From the NCBI GenBank assembly GCA_016779205.1, contig JADHOC010000007.1, positions 122,138-186,137 on the forward strand: a stretch of DNA of 64,000 nucleotides. Direction: 5' to 3'. Of the stretch, positions 9,582-18,466 are shown piece by piece; positions within the stretch are counted from its first letter, which is position 1; each line of letters begins with the position of its first letter. Position numbers and translations under genes: made by a program. The notes beneath the pieces were generated by a model that saw only the letters and a list, made by a program, of their open reading frames with translations, searched no databases and had not been told where the DNA came from. Origin of the DNA: Planctomycetota bacterium (GTDB lineage: Bacteria; Planctomycetota; UBA1135; GCA-002686595).

Positions 9582-10619
9582 ATGACGAGCCCAAACGTTG
9601 ATCTCCGCTCCGTGCCTGGATATCCGGACGCCCCCGTTCTCGCGAGCGTCTGGCGGGGGGGAGCCGTGGAGTCGGTTCATCGTGGCAGCTGGTGTCTGGT
9701 GGACGGGTCGGGCCGCGTGCTCGATGGGGTGGGAGCCTGGGACCAGCCGTTCTTCGCGCGGAGCTCGACCAAGGCCCTGCAGGCCATCCCCATGTTCGAG
9801 ACCGGCGCCGCGAGCCGCTTCAAGCTGACGGACATGGAGATCGCCCTCGCGGTCTCGTCCCACAACGCCGAGCCCTGTCACGTCACGACGGCGCGCGGAC
9901 TCCTGCATCGAATCGGCGTGGGGGAAGACCGCCTGGGCTGCGGCCCCCAGCCGCCAGGCGACCCCGAGGCGCGGGCGGTGCTCATCTCAAACAACGTGGC
10001 GCCCGGGCGCATCCACAACAACTGCTCTGGCAAGCACGCGGGCTTCCTCGCCTTGACCCGACACCTGGATGCAGAGGTCGCCTCCTACCTCGACTTCGAG
10101 TCCGCTTCCCAGTCCATGATTCGCGAGGCCGTCTCTGACTTCACGGGCCTCGCGCCAGAGGAGCTCGGGCGGGCCATCGATGGCTGCAGCGCGCCGACGT
10201 TCCGCATGCCGCTCTCCGCGCTCGGCACGGCCTTCGCTCGCTTCACGAGCCCCGAGGGGCTCTCGACCGAGCGCCGCCGCGCCTGCCAGCGCATCATGAA
10301 CTCGGTCCATCGCTACCCCGTCCTGCTCGCGGGCCGCTCACGTCGGCTCGACACGGCCCTGGTGGAGGTCTCAGGCGGGCGGCTCTTTCCGAAGATCGGG
10401 GCAGAAGCGGTCTATGTGGTCGGAGTCCATGGCAAGGACCGCGCCCTTGCGGTCAAGGTGGACGATGGTGGACTGCGGGGGCTGCACGCGGTCGTGGTGG
10501 AGCTCCTGCACCGCTTTGGATTCCTGGGCGGCGCCGAGGCTCGCGCCCTGGAGGCGTACCGTCAGCACACCCTGCGCAACTGGGACGGCGTGGAGATCGG
10601 CCGCCTCGAGGTGCACTGA
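9582..10619 (+). CDS. Asparaginase II family protein
   Basis: The 345-residue protein matches the asparaginase II family (rhizobial AnsA type), which hydrolyses L-asparagine to aspartate and ammonia and is unrelated to the classical type I/II bacterial enzymes. Visible family features are VESVHRGSWCLVDGSGRVL, the FARSSTKALQAIPMFETGAA segment near residue 60, SSHNAEPCH, NNCSGKHAGFLAL near residue 150 and a late GVHGKDRALAVKVDDG. The ATG at 9582 is preferred; a TTG three codons earlier is possible. It is divergent from the DUF151 gene across a 100-base gap and 11 bases ahead of the HEAT-like giant. Confidence 0.85.
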   Translation: MTSPNVDLRSVPGYPDAPVLASVWRGGAVESVHRGSWCLVDGSGRVLDGVGAWDQPFFARSSTKALQAIPMFETGAASRFKLTDMEIALAVSSHNAEPCHVTTARGLLHRIGVGEDRLGCGPQPPGDPEARAVLISNNVAPGRIHNNCSGKHAGFLALTRHLDAEVASYLDFESASQSMIREAVSDFTGLAPEELGRAIDGCSAPTFRMPLSALGTAFARFTSPEGLSTERRRACQRIMNSVHRYPVLLAGRSRRLDTALVEVSGGRLFPKIGAEAVYVVGVHGKDRALAVKVDDGGLRGLHAVVVELLHRFGFLGGAEARALEAYRQHTLRNWDGVEIGRLEVH

Positions 10620-10630
10620 ACACCGGGTCG

Positions 10631-13600
10631 ATGCTCGCTCCCTTCGCGCTTGTCTCGGTGGCCATGGGGGCGCTCCCCCCGGTGATGCCTGCCCCCCAGG
10701 AGGGGGATGGGGCCGCGGCGGTCGGACGCGAGATCGCCATGCGCTCGGCGGCCCAGGAGCTGGGCCGGCTGGCGGTGACCTCGCTGGGGACGGGCGCCTC
10801 CGTGACCCGGGCTCAGCTGCGGGACCTCCTCGAGGGGACGGTGGACCCAGCGGCCCCGCCCTGGGTGGGCGAGGTCAGCGCGCTCGACGCGGCGGCTCGG
10901 GCGGGTCTCCTGCTGGTCGACGACCAGCCGGACCTTCTGCCGGAGCGTCGCCCCGAGCTCTGGGCCGCAGCGCTGCGGGTCCTCGACACCCGGGGGGATG
11001 GGCCCGCCCTCGCAGCAGCCATCTCCGCGGGCCTTGCCGCGCCCTTCCACGTGGTCCGGCTCGCCGCCATGGACCGCCTCGCCCGCGGGCTGATCTCCAA
11101 CCCCGAGCTGGCGCCGCTCCTCCCGATGGTCGCCGCGACCCCGGGTCTCACGAAGGAGACCTGCGGCGAGCTCGGCGCGGCGCTCGCGCGGGCTGGGGCG
11201 CGCTCGGAGGCGCTCGCGGAGAGCGCGCTCCTCGCCAGGACTCGGGCGCTTGAGGGCGACGCGTCGCGGGCGCTGGCGGAGCTCTTCGATCTCTGGTTGG
11301 ACCGGCCGGTCAGCGCCGAGGCCGTCCGCTTCCTGCGTCAACGCTTCCCTGCCCGTGGCATCGGGGGCGGACTCGTGGAGGCGCTGGCGATGGTGGCGGA
11401 GCTCGATCCGAACCTGCCCTTGCGACCGGTCGATCTCGACGCGGTGATGATGGCGCTGGACGTCCCGCTCGCCGATCTCACCGAGCTGGGGGGCGAGCTG
11501 GAGCGATTCCGCGACGGGCTGGACCTCGACGAGTGGGACCTGGACGAGCGCTCCGAGCGCGTGGCCCGGCGCTCCCGCTCAGCGGTCTTCGGTCGGGCCA
11601 TGCTCGGCCGCACGACCGACGGCGGCCTCTCGTCTCGGAGTCGGCAGCGCTGCGTCCAGGCGGCCGCTTGGACGCTGCCAATGGCTGAGCTCCTGCCGGG
11701 GGCCCGCGCGCTCGGGGAGGCCGAGGCCGAGGAGGTTTGGCGGATCCTCTCGGATCGGCTGGAGCCCCTGCCGCCGGAGGAGCTCGGTCCATGGCTCGCG
11801 GACCCACGTGAGGGCATCCGCGACGCGGCAGCGCGTGAGGTGGGGCGCCGGCTGACCCTCGGCGGTGAGCTCGAGCTCCTGCCGGTCGCGGTGGAGCTGC
11901 TCGACGATGTTCGGCCCGAGGTGCGCGGCCTCGCCTTCTCGTGGCTCTGTGAGTCCGCGAGGTCCCCTGAGGTCTGGGGAGCCCTGCGCGCGGCCTTTGA
12001 TCGGGAGGGGGTCCTCGCAGCGTCGAACTGGCGCCTCACCGCTCGCCAGATGCGGTGGCTCGCCCAGCTGCCGCGGGGCGTGCGGATCCCGGCGTTCAAG
12101 GACCTCTTGATGGAGCTTGTGGGCCGCGCGAAAGAGCGGAGCCCCGCGATCGTCGAGCTGCTCGGGCCCTTCCTCGGCGACCGCGACGTGGCCGCATTGC
12201 TTCGCCGTGCGCTGGAAGAGGAGCTCCGAGCGGTGGAGGAAGCGCCGGTCTACCCGGCGCGACTCATGCCCGACGGGAGGGCCGCGGCCATCGCGTCGTC
12301 GCTCGCCGCGGTGGAGGGTGCAGCCGCGACCGAGGTGCTCGTGGATGGGCTGCGTCGATCCATGATGCTCATGCACGGCCCGGATGCCCGGGAGGATGCG
12401 CGCCCCCAGCTCCCCAAGGTGACCTGCGGGTTGCTGCAACGGAGCGCCGCCGGCCGCGCCGCGCTGGTGGAGTTCCTCGGGGACCGAGTCCCGGTCCGCG
12501 TGCGCTACGAGGCGGCGCTTCAGCTCGCGAAGGCCCCGGACCTTCAGCCAGAGGTTGCCGGCGAGGTCGCGCGGAGGGTCACGGCGGACTTCGAGCGAGT
12601 GGACGGCACGCTGAGGGCCAGGGGGCTCCAGGCGCTTGGCCGCTTGCCGGGCCCGCAACACCCGGACGTGGAGCGCTTCCTTCGTCGCCTCTCGGCCCCG
12701 GGTGGGGACGCCGCCGAGCGTGAGATGGCGATCGCCGTCATGGGGAGCTGGACCATGGTGGCCACCCTCGTGGAGCTGTCGAGGCGGCCACTGGAGGGCG
12801 GCGCGCCGGACCTCATGGACGTGGAGGCCGCCGTCGCCGCTGCGCGGGCTCTCGCCGACCCCGCCATGGAGCCCCGGCCGGCCCTCGGTGAGCTCCTCGA
12901 GCTCGTGGAGGCGACCGACGCTCGCCTGTCTGCGCCCGGGATTCCCGAGCTCGAGGGCGAGGCCCTCCGACAGCTGCGGGGGGTGGCCTTGATCGGCGCC
13001 GCCACGGTGGCGGCGCGTGATCGAGCCCTCGCGTCGGGCCGCCCCGTCCCCCTCTGGCTGCGGCTCGCGGCGGCGGTCACGCGACGCCCCATGGAAGAGG
13101 GACCGTCGGACATCGCCCGTCGATTCAGGGGGGAGGAGCTGGGCGCCGTGCGGTTCAGGTGGAGCGCAGAGGTGGGGGCCGTCGAGGCGCTCCCGGCCCT
13201 CACTCGAGAATTCCTCCCCGAGGGCGTCGGGGCGTCGGCGGAGGACGGCGTGGACGGCCGCTTGCTCGTCATGCTGGGCGAGCTCTCGCGGCGAATGGGG
13301 CGGGGAGGCGTCGAGGCGCAGCGCCTCCTCGAGCACGGGCTCTTCGCCATGGCCGGGGAGCCCCGGACGCGGTCGGCCTCCAGGGACCTGACCTTCGGAC
13401 GCGCGGCGCTGGGCAGGACGATCCTCGATGGCTTCGGGTCGGGCCCGGGTCCGGGAGCGGGGGACCAGGTGGACGCCCTCCGCTGGGAGCGTGCGGCGCT
13501 CCAGGCGGCGCTGCTGCTGGTGGATTGGCGCCGGGGCCGAATCGGGCGAGCTGTCCTCGAGGCCGAGTTCGGCGTGGCGGACGCAGGCCTGGGATGTGAC

Positions 13601-13783
13601 CCCGAGGCGCGGCTGGCGGCGCTCAACCTCGTGTTTCGCGGACGGGCGGCCCTGGCCCGCGGGGAGGCCGTCGAGGTCGCCCGCGGCTGGGCGGCCCGGG
13701 CGAGGGACTGGGCTGCCCTGGATCGCCTCGCCACGGATGCGCTTGCAGCACTGGACGAAGCCACGCGGCTGAGGCAGCGTTAG
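10631..13783 (+). CDS. Large alpha-helical HEAT-like repeat protein, exported
   Basis: I do not recognise a named family for this 1,050-residue protein. The N-terminus (ALVSVAMGALPPVMPAPQE) looks like a short signal peptide. Most of the rest is Leu/Ala/Arg-rich with repeating two-helix units in the style of HEAT repeats, for example DPREGIRDAAAREVGRRL and DVRPEVRGLAFSWL near residues 390-440 and VPVRVRYEAALQLAKAP near 620. No catalytic motif or transmembrane segment beyond the N-terminus is visible. It begins 11 bases after the asparaginase stop, so co-transcription is likely. A scaffolding or binding role in the periplasm is an inference from fold type only. Confidence 0.65.
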   Translation: MLAPFALVSVAMGALPPVMPAPQEGDGAAAVGREIAMRSAAQELGRLAVTSLGTGASVTRAQLRDLLEGTVDPAAPPWVGEVSALDAAARAGLLLVDDQPDLLPERRPELWAAALRVLDTRGDGPALAAAISAGLAAPFHVVRLAAMDRLARGLISNPELAPLLPMVAATPGLTKETCGELGAALARAGARSEALAESALLARTRALEGDASRALAELFDLWLDRPVSAEAVRFLRQRFPARGIGGGLVEALAMVAELDPNLPLRPVDLDAVMMALDVPLADLTELGGELERFRDGLDLDEWDLDERSERVARRSRSAVFGRAMLGRTTDGGLSSRSRQRCVQAAAWTLPMAELLPGARALGEAEAEEVWRILSDRLEPLPPEELGPWLADPREGIRDAAAREVGRRLTLGGELELLPVAVELLDDVRPEVRGLAFSWLCESARSPEVWGALRAAFDREGVLAASNWRLTARQMRWLAQLPRGVRIPAFKDLLMELVGRAKERSPAIVELLGPFLGDRDVAALLRRALEEELRAVEEAPVYPARLMPDGRAAAIASSLAAVEGAAATEVLVDGLRRSMMLMHGPDAREDARPQLPKVTCGLLQRSAAGRAALVEFLGDRVPVRVRYEAALQLAKAPDLQPEVAGEVARRVTADFERVDGTLRARGLQALGRLPGPQHPDVERFLRRLSAPGGDAAEREMAIAVMGSWTMVATLVELSRRPLEGGAPDLMDVEAAVAAARALADPAMEPRPALGELLELVEATDARLSAPGIPELEGEALRQLRGVALIGAATVAARDRALASGRPVPLWLRLAAAVTRRPMEEGPSDIARRFRGEELGAVRFRWSAEVGAVEALPALTREFLPEGVGASAEDGVDGRLLVMLGELSRRMGRGGVEAQRLLEHGLFAMAGEPRTRSASRDLTFGRAALGRTILDGFGSGPGPGAGDQVDALRWERAALQAALLLVDWRRGRIGRAVLEAEFGVADAGLGCDPEARLAALNLVFRGRAALARGEAVEVARGWAARARDWAALDRLATDALAALDEATRLRQR

Positions 13784-13833
13784 CGGCGAACCGCACCCCT
13801 TCCCCAGCCCTCGGCCGATCGGCCAGCACCCAC

Positions 13834-14268
13834 GTGATCCGAACCACCCTCTTGCTCCTGGTTCTCGCCCTCTCCACGGGTCTCTTCCCCGGATGCGCCA
13901 CCTCGGCAGGTGGCGGCTCGGGCGCCGAGGCGGCAGCCCTCTCGATCGAGGGGGAGTGGCTCGTGGAAGAAGTCGGCGGGAAGAGGATGGTCGCGGCCAC
14001 GGAGGTGGTCCTGGCCTTCGGTCCGGATGGGGCGTTCTCCGGTGACTCGGGCGTCAATCGGCTGCGCGCCAGCTATGGACTCGAGGGTGGACGGCTCGAA
14101 CTGTCCGAGATCATGGCCACGCGCATGGCGGGGCCCCCGGAGGTCATGGAGCAGGAGTCCCGTCTCCTGGCGGCCCTCCGGCAGGCGCGGGCCGTCCAGG
14201 TCAGCGACGACCAGCTCAGCCTCGTCGACGCCGAGGGAGAGATCCTGGTGGTCGCCTCGGCCCGCTAG
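13834..14268 (+). CDS. META-domain lipoprotein (HslJ-like)
   Basis: The 144-residue protein has a hydrophobic N-terminus ending LFPGC, with the lipid-modified cysteine expected at residue 21. It is followed by a META domain: LSIEGEWLVEEVGGKRM, LAFGPDGAFSGDSGVNRL, a MATRMAGPPEVMEQES segment and VVASAR at the end. META domains occur in HslJ-type stress and outer-membrane proteins of unclear function. The start is a GTG at 13834. Its TAG stop shares the bases CTAG (14265-14268) with the stop of the convergent protease gene. Confidence 0.82.
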   Translation: MIRTTLLLLVLALSTGLFPGCATSAGGGSGAEAAALSIEGEWLVEEVGGKRMVAATEVVLAFGPDGAFSGDSGVNRLRASYGLEGGRLELSEIMATRMAGPPEVMEQESRLLAALRQARAVQVSDDQLSLVDAEGEILVVASAR

Positions 14269-15173
14269 GGGCGGCCAGAATCTGGGGCCTTCGGCTGGCC
14301 CTGCAGGACCTCGCCGAGGAACTCCTTCACCTGGGCCGTGGGCACGGCGAAGCTGATGCCGTTGGCCTCGATGTAGCCCGCGGTGTTCACGCCGACGCAC
14401 GCGCCCGTCAGGCTGATGAGCGGACCCCCGGAGGAGCCCGGGTTGATGGCCGTGTCCATCTGGATGAACGCGATCTCGCGGCCCTCCTCGGGGTCCACGC
14501 CGGAGAGGTACCTGCCGGTCTGGCTGATGATCCCCAGGGTGACCGTGTGGCCGAGCCCCAGCGGATTACCGACCGCCACGGCCCAGCTGCCCACGGGAGC
14601 CTTGTCCGAGTCGCCCAGGGGGATCACGGGGAAGGGCCCCTTGGCGCCGATGATCTTCAGGAGCGCGAGGTCGAAGACCGGGTCGACGGCGAGGACCTCG
14701 AGGTCCAGCTCCTGCCCGGTGGAGCTGAGGGCCCAGTGGTCGCTGGCACCTCGGATCACGTGGGCGTTGGTGAGGACGTAGCCGTCCTCGTGGATGATGA
14801 ATCCTGAGCCGAGGCCCGCGCCGGGCAGCGAGACGGGGATCCCGAGGCCGGGAATGTTGAACGGGAGCAGGCGGACGCGGGCCGCCTGCTTGGTCTTGAA
14901 GTAGATGCTCAGCACGGCGGGGCGGGCCTGCGCCGCGACCCTCTCCACCGCGCGGACGTCCATTCTCCCGCTCGCTCGGGTCCTGGCGGCCTCGGTGGCG
15001 ATGGTGTCCATGGACGCTCCGCGGAGCTTGCGGGCCCCGTGGTGGAACTCCACGGGGGCGTCCGGAGCGATCGTCGGCTCCTTGTCCATGGTGACGCACC
15101 CTGGCCCGAGAGCCGCGGCCAGGAGGGTGACGAGGGCGAGGAAGCGGCCGGGGCGAGGGGGCTGAGTGGACAT
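14265..15173 (-). CDS. S1C trypsin-like serine protease, lipoprotein, no PDZ domain
   Basis: This 302-residue HtrA-type protease keeps the full triad: His138 (TNAHVI), Asp168 (FDLALLK) and Ser248 (NPGSSGGPL). The N-terminus carries a signal with a lipobox-like LGPGC around Cys26, so it is probably anchored to a membrane facing the periplasm. Unlike DegP it ends about 20 residues after the protease domain and has no PDZ module. An Arg/Lys-rich segment followed by a hydrophobic loop (residues 95-118) sits just before the protease core, where DegP has its LA loop region. The start is the ATG at 15171-15173. A second S1C protease with a PDZ domain lies at 62350-63411. Confidence 0.88.
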   Translation of the reverse strand: MSTQPPRPGRFLALVTLLAAALGPGCVTMDKEPTIAPDAPVEFHHGARKLRGASMDTIATEAARTRASGRMDVRAVERVAAQARPAVLSIYFKTKQAARVRLLPFNIPGLGIPVSLPGAGLGSGFIIHEDGYVLTNAHVIRGASDHWALSSTGQELDLEVLAVDPVFDLALLKIIGAKGPFPVIPLGDSDKAPVGSWAVAVGNPLGLGHTVTLGIISQTGRYLSGVDPEEGREIAFIQMDTAINPGSSGGPLISLTGACVGVNTAGYIEANGISFAVPTAQVKEFLGEVLQGQPKAPDSGRP

Positions 15174-15275
15174 GGAGCGGACTCTAGCTCGCGGCCCGGG
15201 GGATGCAACGCAGGGGCCGGTCGCTTCCGACCAGTTCCCCGAGGAGCCTCGGCGCTCAAGCCCTAGTATGGGGGC

Positions 15276-16061
15276 ATGGCCATCACCGCACTCGACCGTC
15301 CTGAAGGCGCGATCGATGCGCTCGGGGACGGGATCGGCTTCGTCGCACTGGTGGACCGGATGGAGCAGGACCCTGCTCTCAAGGTCGTCAACAGCGCGCG
15401 AATCTCGTACGACAAGCAGAAGGAAGGGTTCGAGGAGAAGGACCGCAAGCTGTGCTCGTTCCTCTGGGAGCACGGCCACACCTCGCCGTTCCGGCACTCC
15501 TTCTTCACCTTCCACTGGAAGGCGCCCCTGTTCGTCTTCCGGCAGGCCTTCAAGTACCAGGTCGGCAGCGGCTGGCGCACCTACGAGGTGGACGGCACCG
15601 AGGTCTCCCTGGAGGTGTTCGACGTGATGTTCGACACCGACAAGGGCTGCTCCTGGAACGAGGTGTCCGGCCGCTACGTGCGCTGGACCCCCGAGTTCTA
15701 CGTGCCCACCGTGATGCGGGCGAACCCGCCCCACGGCAACAAGCAGGCGTCCTTCGACCTGCCCGAGGACTTCGACCACGCGGGCGAGCGTGCGCAGATG
15801 CTCGCTGAGTGCGAGGACGCCTTCAAGCGCTACGAGGCTCGCATCGAGCGCGGCGTGGCGAAGGAGATCGCGCGCATGATCCTGCCCCAGAGCCTCTACA
15901 CCCAGGCCTACTGGACCGTGTCGCTCCAGGGCGTCCTGCACTTCCTGCAGCAGCGCCTCAAGCCGGACGCCCAGTACGAGATCCGTGTCTTCGCGGAGGC
16001 CGTGCGTGATCTGGTGAAGGACGACCTCGCTCGGGTCGGCGTGACCTTCGAGGACGCTTGA
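15276..16061 (+). CDS. thyX: FAD-dependent thymidylate synthase (atypical signature)
   Basis: The 261-residue protein matches ThyX, which methylates dUMP to dTMP using methylene-tetrahydrofolate, FAD and NADPH. Family landmarks are VVNSARISYDKQ near residue 38, HGHTSPFRHSFFTF at 66-79, NEVSGRY at 128-134 and ILPQSLYTQAYWTVSLQGVL near 205. The normally conserved RHR triplet of the signature is replaced by Lys93-Tyr94-Gln95, and about 28 residues are inserted between that point and NEVSGRY. Either the FAD/substrate contacts are rearranged or this is a divergent subfamily. It overlaps the following GNAT gene by four bases. No thyA is present in the window. Confidence 0.85.
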   Translation: MAITALDRPEGAIDALGDGIGFVALVDRMEQDPALKVVNSARISYDKQKEGFEEKDRKLCSFLWEHGHTSPFRHSFFTFHWKAPLFVFRQAFKYQVGSGWRTYEVDGTEVSLEVFDVMFDTDKGCSWNEVSGRYVRWTPEFYVPTVMRANPPHGNKQASFDLPEDFDHAGERAQMLAECEDAFKRYEARIERGVAKEIARMILPQSLYTQAYWTVSLQGVLHFLQQRLKPDAQYEIRVFAEAVRDLVKDDLARVGVTFEDA

Positions 16062-16579
16062 TCGGCGACTTCCGGATCCGCCGGCTGGTGCCTGCGGATG
16101 CCGCCGAGTACGTGTCGCTTCGCCGCGAGATGCTGGCGAATACACCCGTGGCGTTCCTGGGAGACCTCGACGACGACGAGTGTCTCGACCTTGAGGTCAT
16201 GGAGGCGCGCCTCGCCTCGGAGGAGAGCCCGATCTTCTGCGCGGAGAACGAGGACGGCGAGTTCTGCTCGGTGGCCGGGTTCTACCGGGACCGTCGCGCG
16301 AAGATGCGTCACCGGGGCACGGTCTGGGGCGTGTACACGCGTCCCGAGAGCCGCCGCCTCGGGCTCTCGCGAAGGGTCATCGAGGCCGCCCTCCACCACG
16401 CGAGCGAGGTGGACGGGCTCGAAGTGCTCCAGCTCTCCGTCTCGGTGGAGGCGCCTGGGGCCCAGGCCCTCTACGAATCCCTGGGCTTCACCGCGTGGGG
16501 CCGGGAGCCCCGCGCGGTGATGGTCGACGGCCGCCAGGTGGACGAGGTCCACATGTGGCGGTCCGCCAGGGCCGACTAG
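16058..16579 (+). CDS. GNAT family N-acetyltransferase
   Basis: The 173-residue protein has the Gcn5-related acetyltransferase layout: FRIRRLVPADAAEYVSLRR at the start, a central strand GTVWGVYTRPESRRLGLSRR carrying the acetyl-CoA pyrophosphate loop (R-x-x-G-x-S/A) near residue 100, and ALYESLGFTAWG near 145. The substrate is unknown. The TTG start at 16058 overlaps the thyX stop (TTGA), which fits because the first beta-strand begins almost at once. Its stop codon shares CTAG (16576-16579) with the convergent S15 peptidase gene. Confidence 0.85.
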   Translation: MIGDFRIRRLVPADAAEYVSLRREMLANTPVAFLGDLDDDECLDLEVMEARLASEESPIFCAENEDGEFCSVAGFYRDRRAKMRHRGTVWGVYTRPESRRLGLSRRVIEAALHHASEVDGLEVLQLSVSVEAPGAQALYESLGFTAWGREPRAVMVDGRQVDEVHMWRSARAD

Positions 16580-18405
16580 TTCTTCCCGAGGGCCTTCCGG
16601 AGGGCGGCCTGTCCGCCGACCACGGGTAGCCCGATGCTGGTCCCGCCGAGGTCCACCGTGAGCTTGGTGCCAGGCTTGGGCTGGAGCGTGAACTCCGGGT
16701 CGCTGGCGAAGATCATCAGCCCGAGCTTCTCCCCCGCGGGCACGATCTGATCGTCGGGCATCAGTCGGAAGGCGAGGTCCACGAACTCACCGGGGACGAG
16801 CGGGGCGCTCTCGGTCATCGAGTTCCGGTTCTGGGGGTCGGCCCAGCCCCGGGAGATGATGTTGTCGTTGATGGAGGCGCCCTCCTCGAAGGGGAGAGAG
16901 ACGAGCCAGACCGAGAGGTTCACGGCCGGCTTGTCAGAGGCCACCCGGATCTTCATCTCGTAGTGGCCTGAGAGGTGGAGCGGGGCGACCAGCTCGGGGG
17001 ACGCGAAGAGCAGCCGGGAGTCGGAGGAGCCGGCCTCGGCGTGCGTGGCGCCTGAGGTCTTCGGCGCATCGGTGAGGGTCTGCTCCCCCTTGGATGCCGA
17101 GCCGGCAAGGCGGCCGACCTTGGCGCCGTCCCCGGCGGGGAAGAGCTCCACCAGCGATGCCTCAGGGTTGGGGTAGTCCGCGTAGGGGGTGGGCTCGCTC
17201 CGCTTGTCGGACTCACGCACGATCCACGCGCGCGGCTGCGCCTCGATCTCGTTGTCGATGTCGTAGAGGTAGCGCGTGAACCACTGGTTGACGAGCCAGA
17301 AGGGCGGGTCGCCGCCGTGGCCCCCCTGGTGGAAGTAGCACATGGCCGGGACGCCCTTCTCCTTGAGGGCCTCGTAGATCCGGACGCTGTGCTCGGGCAT
17401 CACGTTCCAGTCGTTGAACGCGTGCGCCATCAGCACCGCGGCCCGGACGCCATCGAGGTCGTTGAGGTAGTCCCTCCCGGCCCAGAAGTCGTTGTAGTCC
17501 CCGGTGACCCGGTCGAGGTACTTCTCGAGCTCCGCCTCGCGGATATTCTCGTTGCACCAGTCGCGTCGAGTGGGGTCCCCGCTGTGGACGAAGTCGTAGA
17601 GGACGTCGATGTCCTCGCCCATGTAGCCGCCAGGGTGACGGACGAGGCCGTTCGAGCGGTAGTAGTGGTAGTAGGAGGTGTTCGGCGCGACGGGGATGAT
17701 CGCCTCGAGGCCCTCCACGCCCGTGGTGGCGGCGGCGAGGGGGAGCGTGCCGTTGAAGGACGTGCCGATCATCCCGACCTTACCCGTGGACCAGGTCGCC
17801 TCGACCGGGTCGCCGCCGGTGGCGGCGGTGAAGCCGCGGGCGCGACCGTTCAGCCAGTCGATGACCGCCTTGGGCGCGAGAGACTCGTTGTCCGCGCCGA
17901 TGGTCGGACAGCCCTGGCTGTAGCCGGTGCCCGGAGAGGCGGAGTGGACCACCGCGAAGCCGCGCGGGACGAACTGTCGGATATAGCGGCTGGAGTTGAG
18001 CGGGCGGAAGCCCTTGCGCTCGATCTCCGGCGGGTGGGGCCGCTCGGGGGGCGTGGCGTTCAGCTCGTGGTCGGGGTTCCAGAAGAACTCCTCGCTGGTG
18101 CCGCTCGTGCCCCAGAAGTAGGGGCTCGTGTTGTAGATGACCGGGACCTTGAGGCCCTCGGACATGCACTGGCCCGGCAGGGTGACGTCCACGTGCATCC
18201 GGTCCTTCATGCCGTCGCCGTCGGAGTCGAACTCGGTCTCGACCCAGAGGTGCATCTGCTCCCAGCCCTTGCGGTCCTTGAAGGCCTCGACGACCTGGGC
18301 CTCGCCATTCTCGAAGCGCGGCTGGGCGCTGTCCTGGCCCGCGGCGATGGGGGCCGCGATGGTGAAGAGGGCGACGGGGAGGAGGTGCAGGAGGGGTCTT
18401 TCCAT
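16576..18405 (-). CDS. S15/CocE-type Xaa-Pro dipeptidyl-peptidase-like hydrolase, secreted
   Basis: This 609-residue protein has a signal peptide (residues 1-23), an alpha/beta-hydrolase core and a C-terminal PepX-type beta-sandwich. The likely triad is Ser216 in GTSFNG, Asp332 in AFNDWNV and His363 in HQGGHGG. Cysteine-containing loops (GYSQGCPTIGADN) are typical of the S15 family. Near residue 60 there is a short DSDGDGMKD sequence, like calcium-binding EF-hand/thrombospondin-3 loops. Enzymes of this group release Xaa-Pro dipeptides or cleave esters such as cocaine; the exact substrate cannot be decided. It is monocistronic as far as can be seen, convergent with the GNAT gene. Confidence 0.87.
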   Translation of the reverse strand: MERPLLHLLPVALFTIAAPIAAGQDSAQPRFENGEAQVVEAFKDRKGWEQMHLWVETEFDSDGDGMKDRMHVDVTLPGQCMSEGLKVPVIYNTSPYFWGTSGTSEEFFWNPDHELNATPPERPHPPEIERKGFRPLNSSRYIRQFVPRGFAVVHSASPGTGYSQGCPTIGADNESLAPKAVIDWLNGRARGFTAATGGDPVEATWSTGKVGMIGTSFNGTLPLAAATTGVEGLEAIIPVAPNTSYYHYYRSNGLVRHPGGYMGEDIDVLYDFVHSGDPTRRDWCNENIREAELEKYLDRVTGDYNDFWAGRDYLNDLDGVRAAVLMAHAFNDWNVMPEHSVRIYEALKEKGVPAMCYFHQGGHGGDPPFWLVNQWFTRYLYDIDNEIEAQPRAWIVRESDKRSEPTPYADYPNPEASLVELFPAGDGAKVGRLAGSASKGEQTLTDAPKTSGATHAEAGSSDSRLLFASPELVAPLHLSGHYEMKIRVASDKPAVNLSVWLVSLPFEEGASINDNIISRGWADPQNRNSMTESAPLVPGEFVDLAFRLMPDDQIVPAGEKLGLMIFASDPEFTLQPKPGTKLTVDLGGTSIGLPVVGGQAALRKALGKN

Positions 18406-18466
18406 GGGGGAGTGGGGGCCAGAGCGGGGGACGCACCGAGCATACGCCGCGGCGAGCGGCCGGGCG

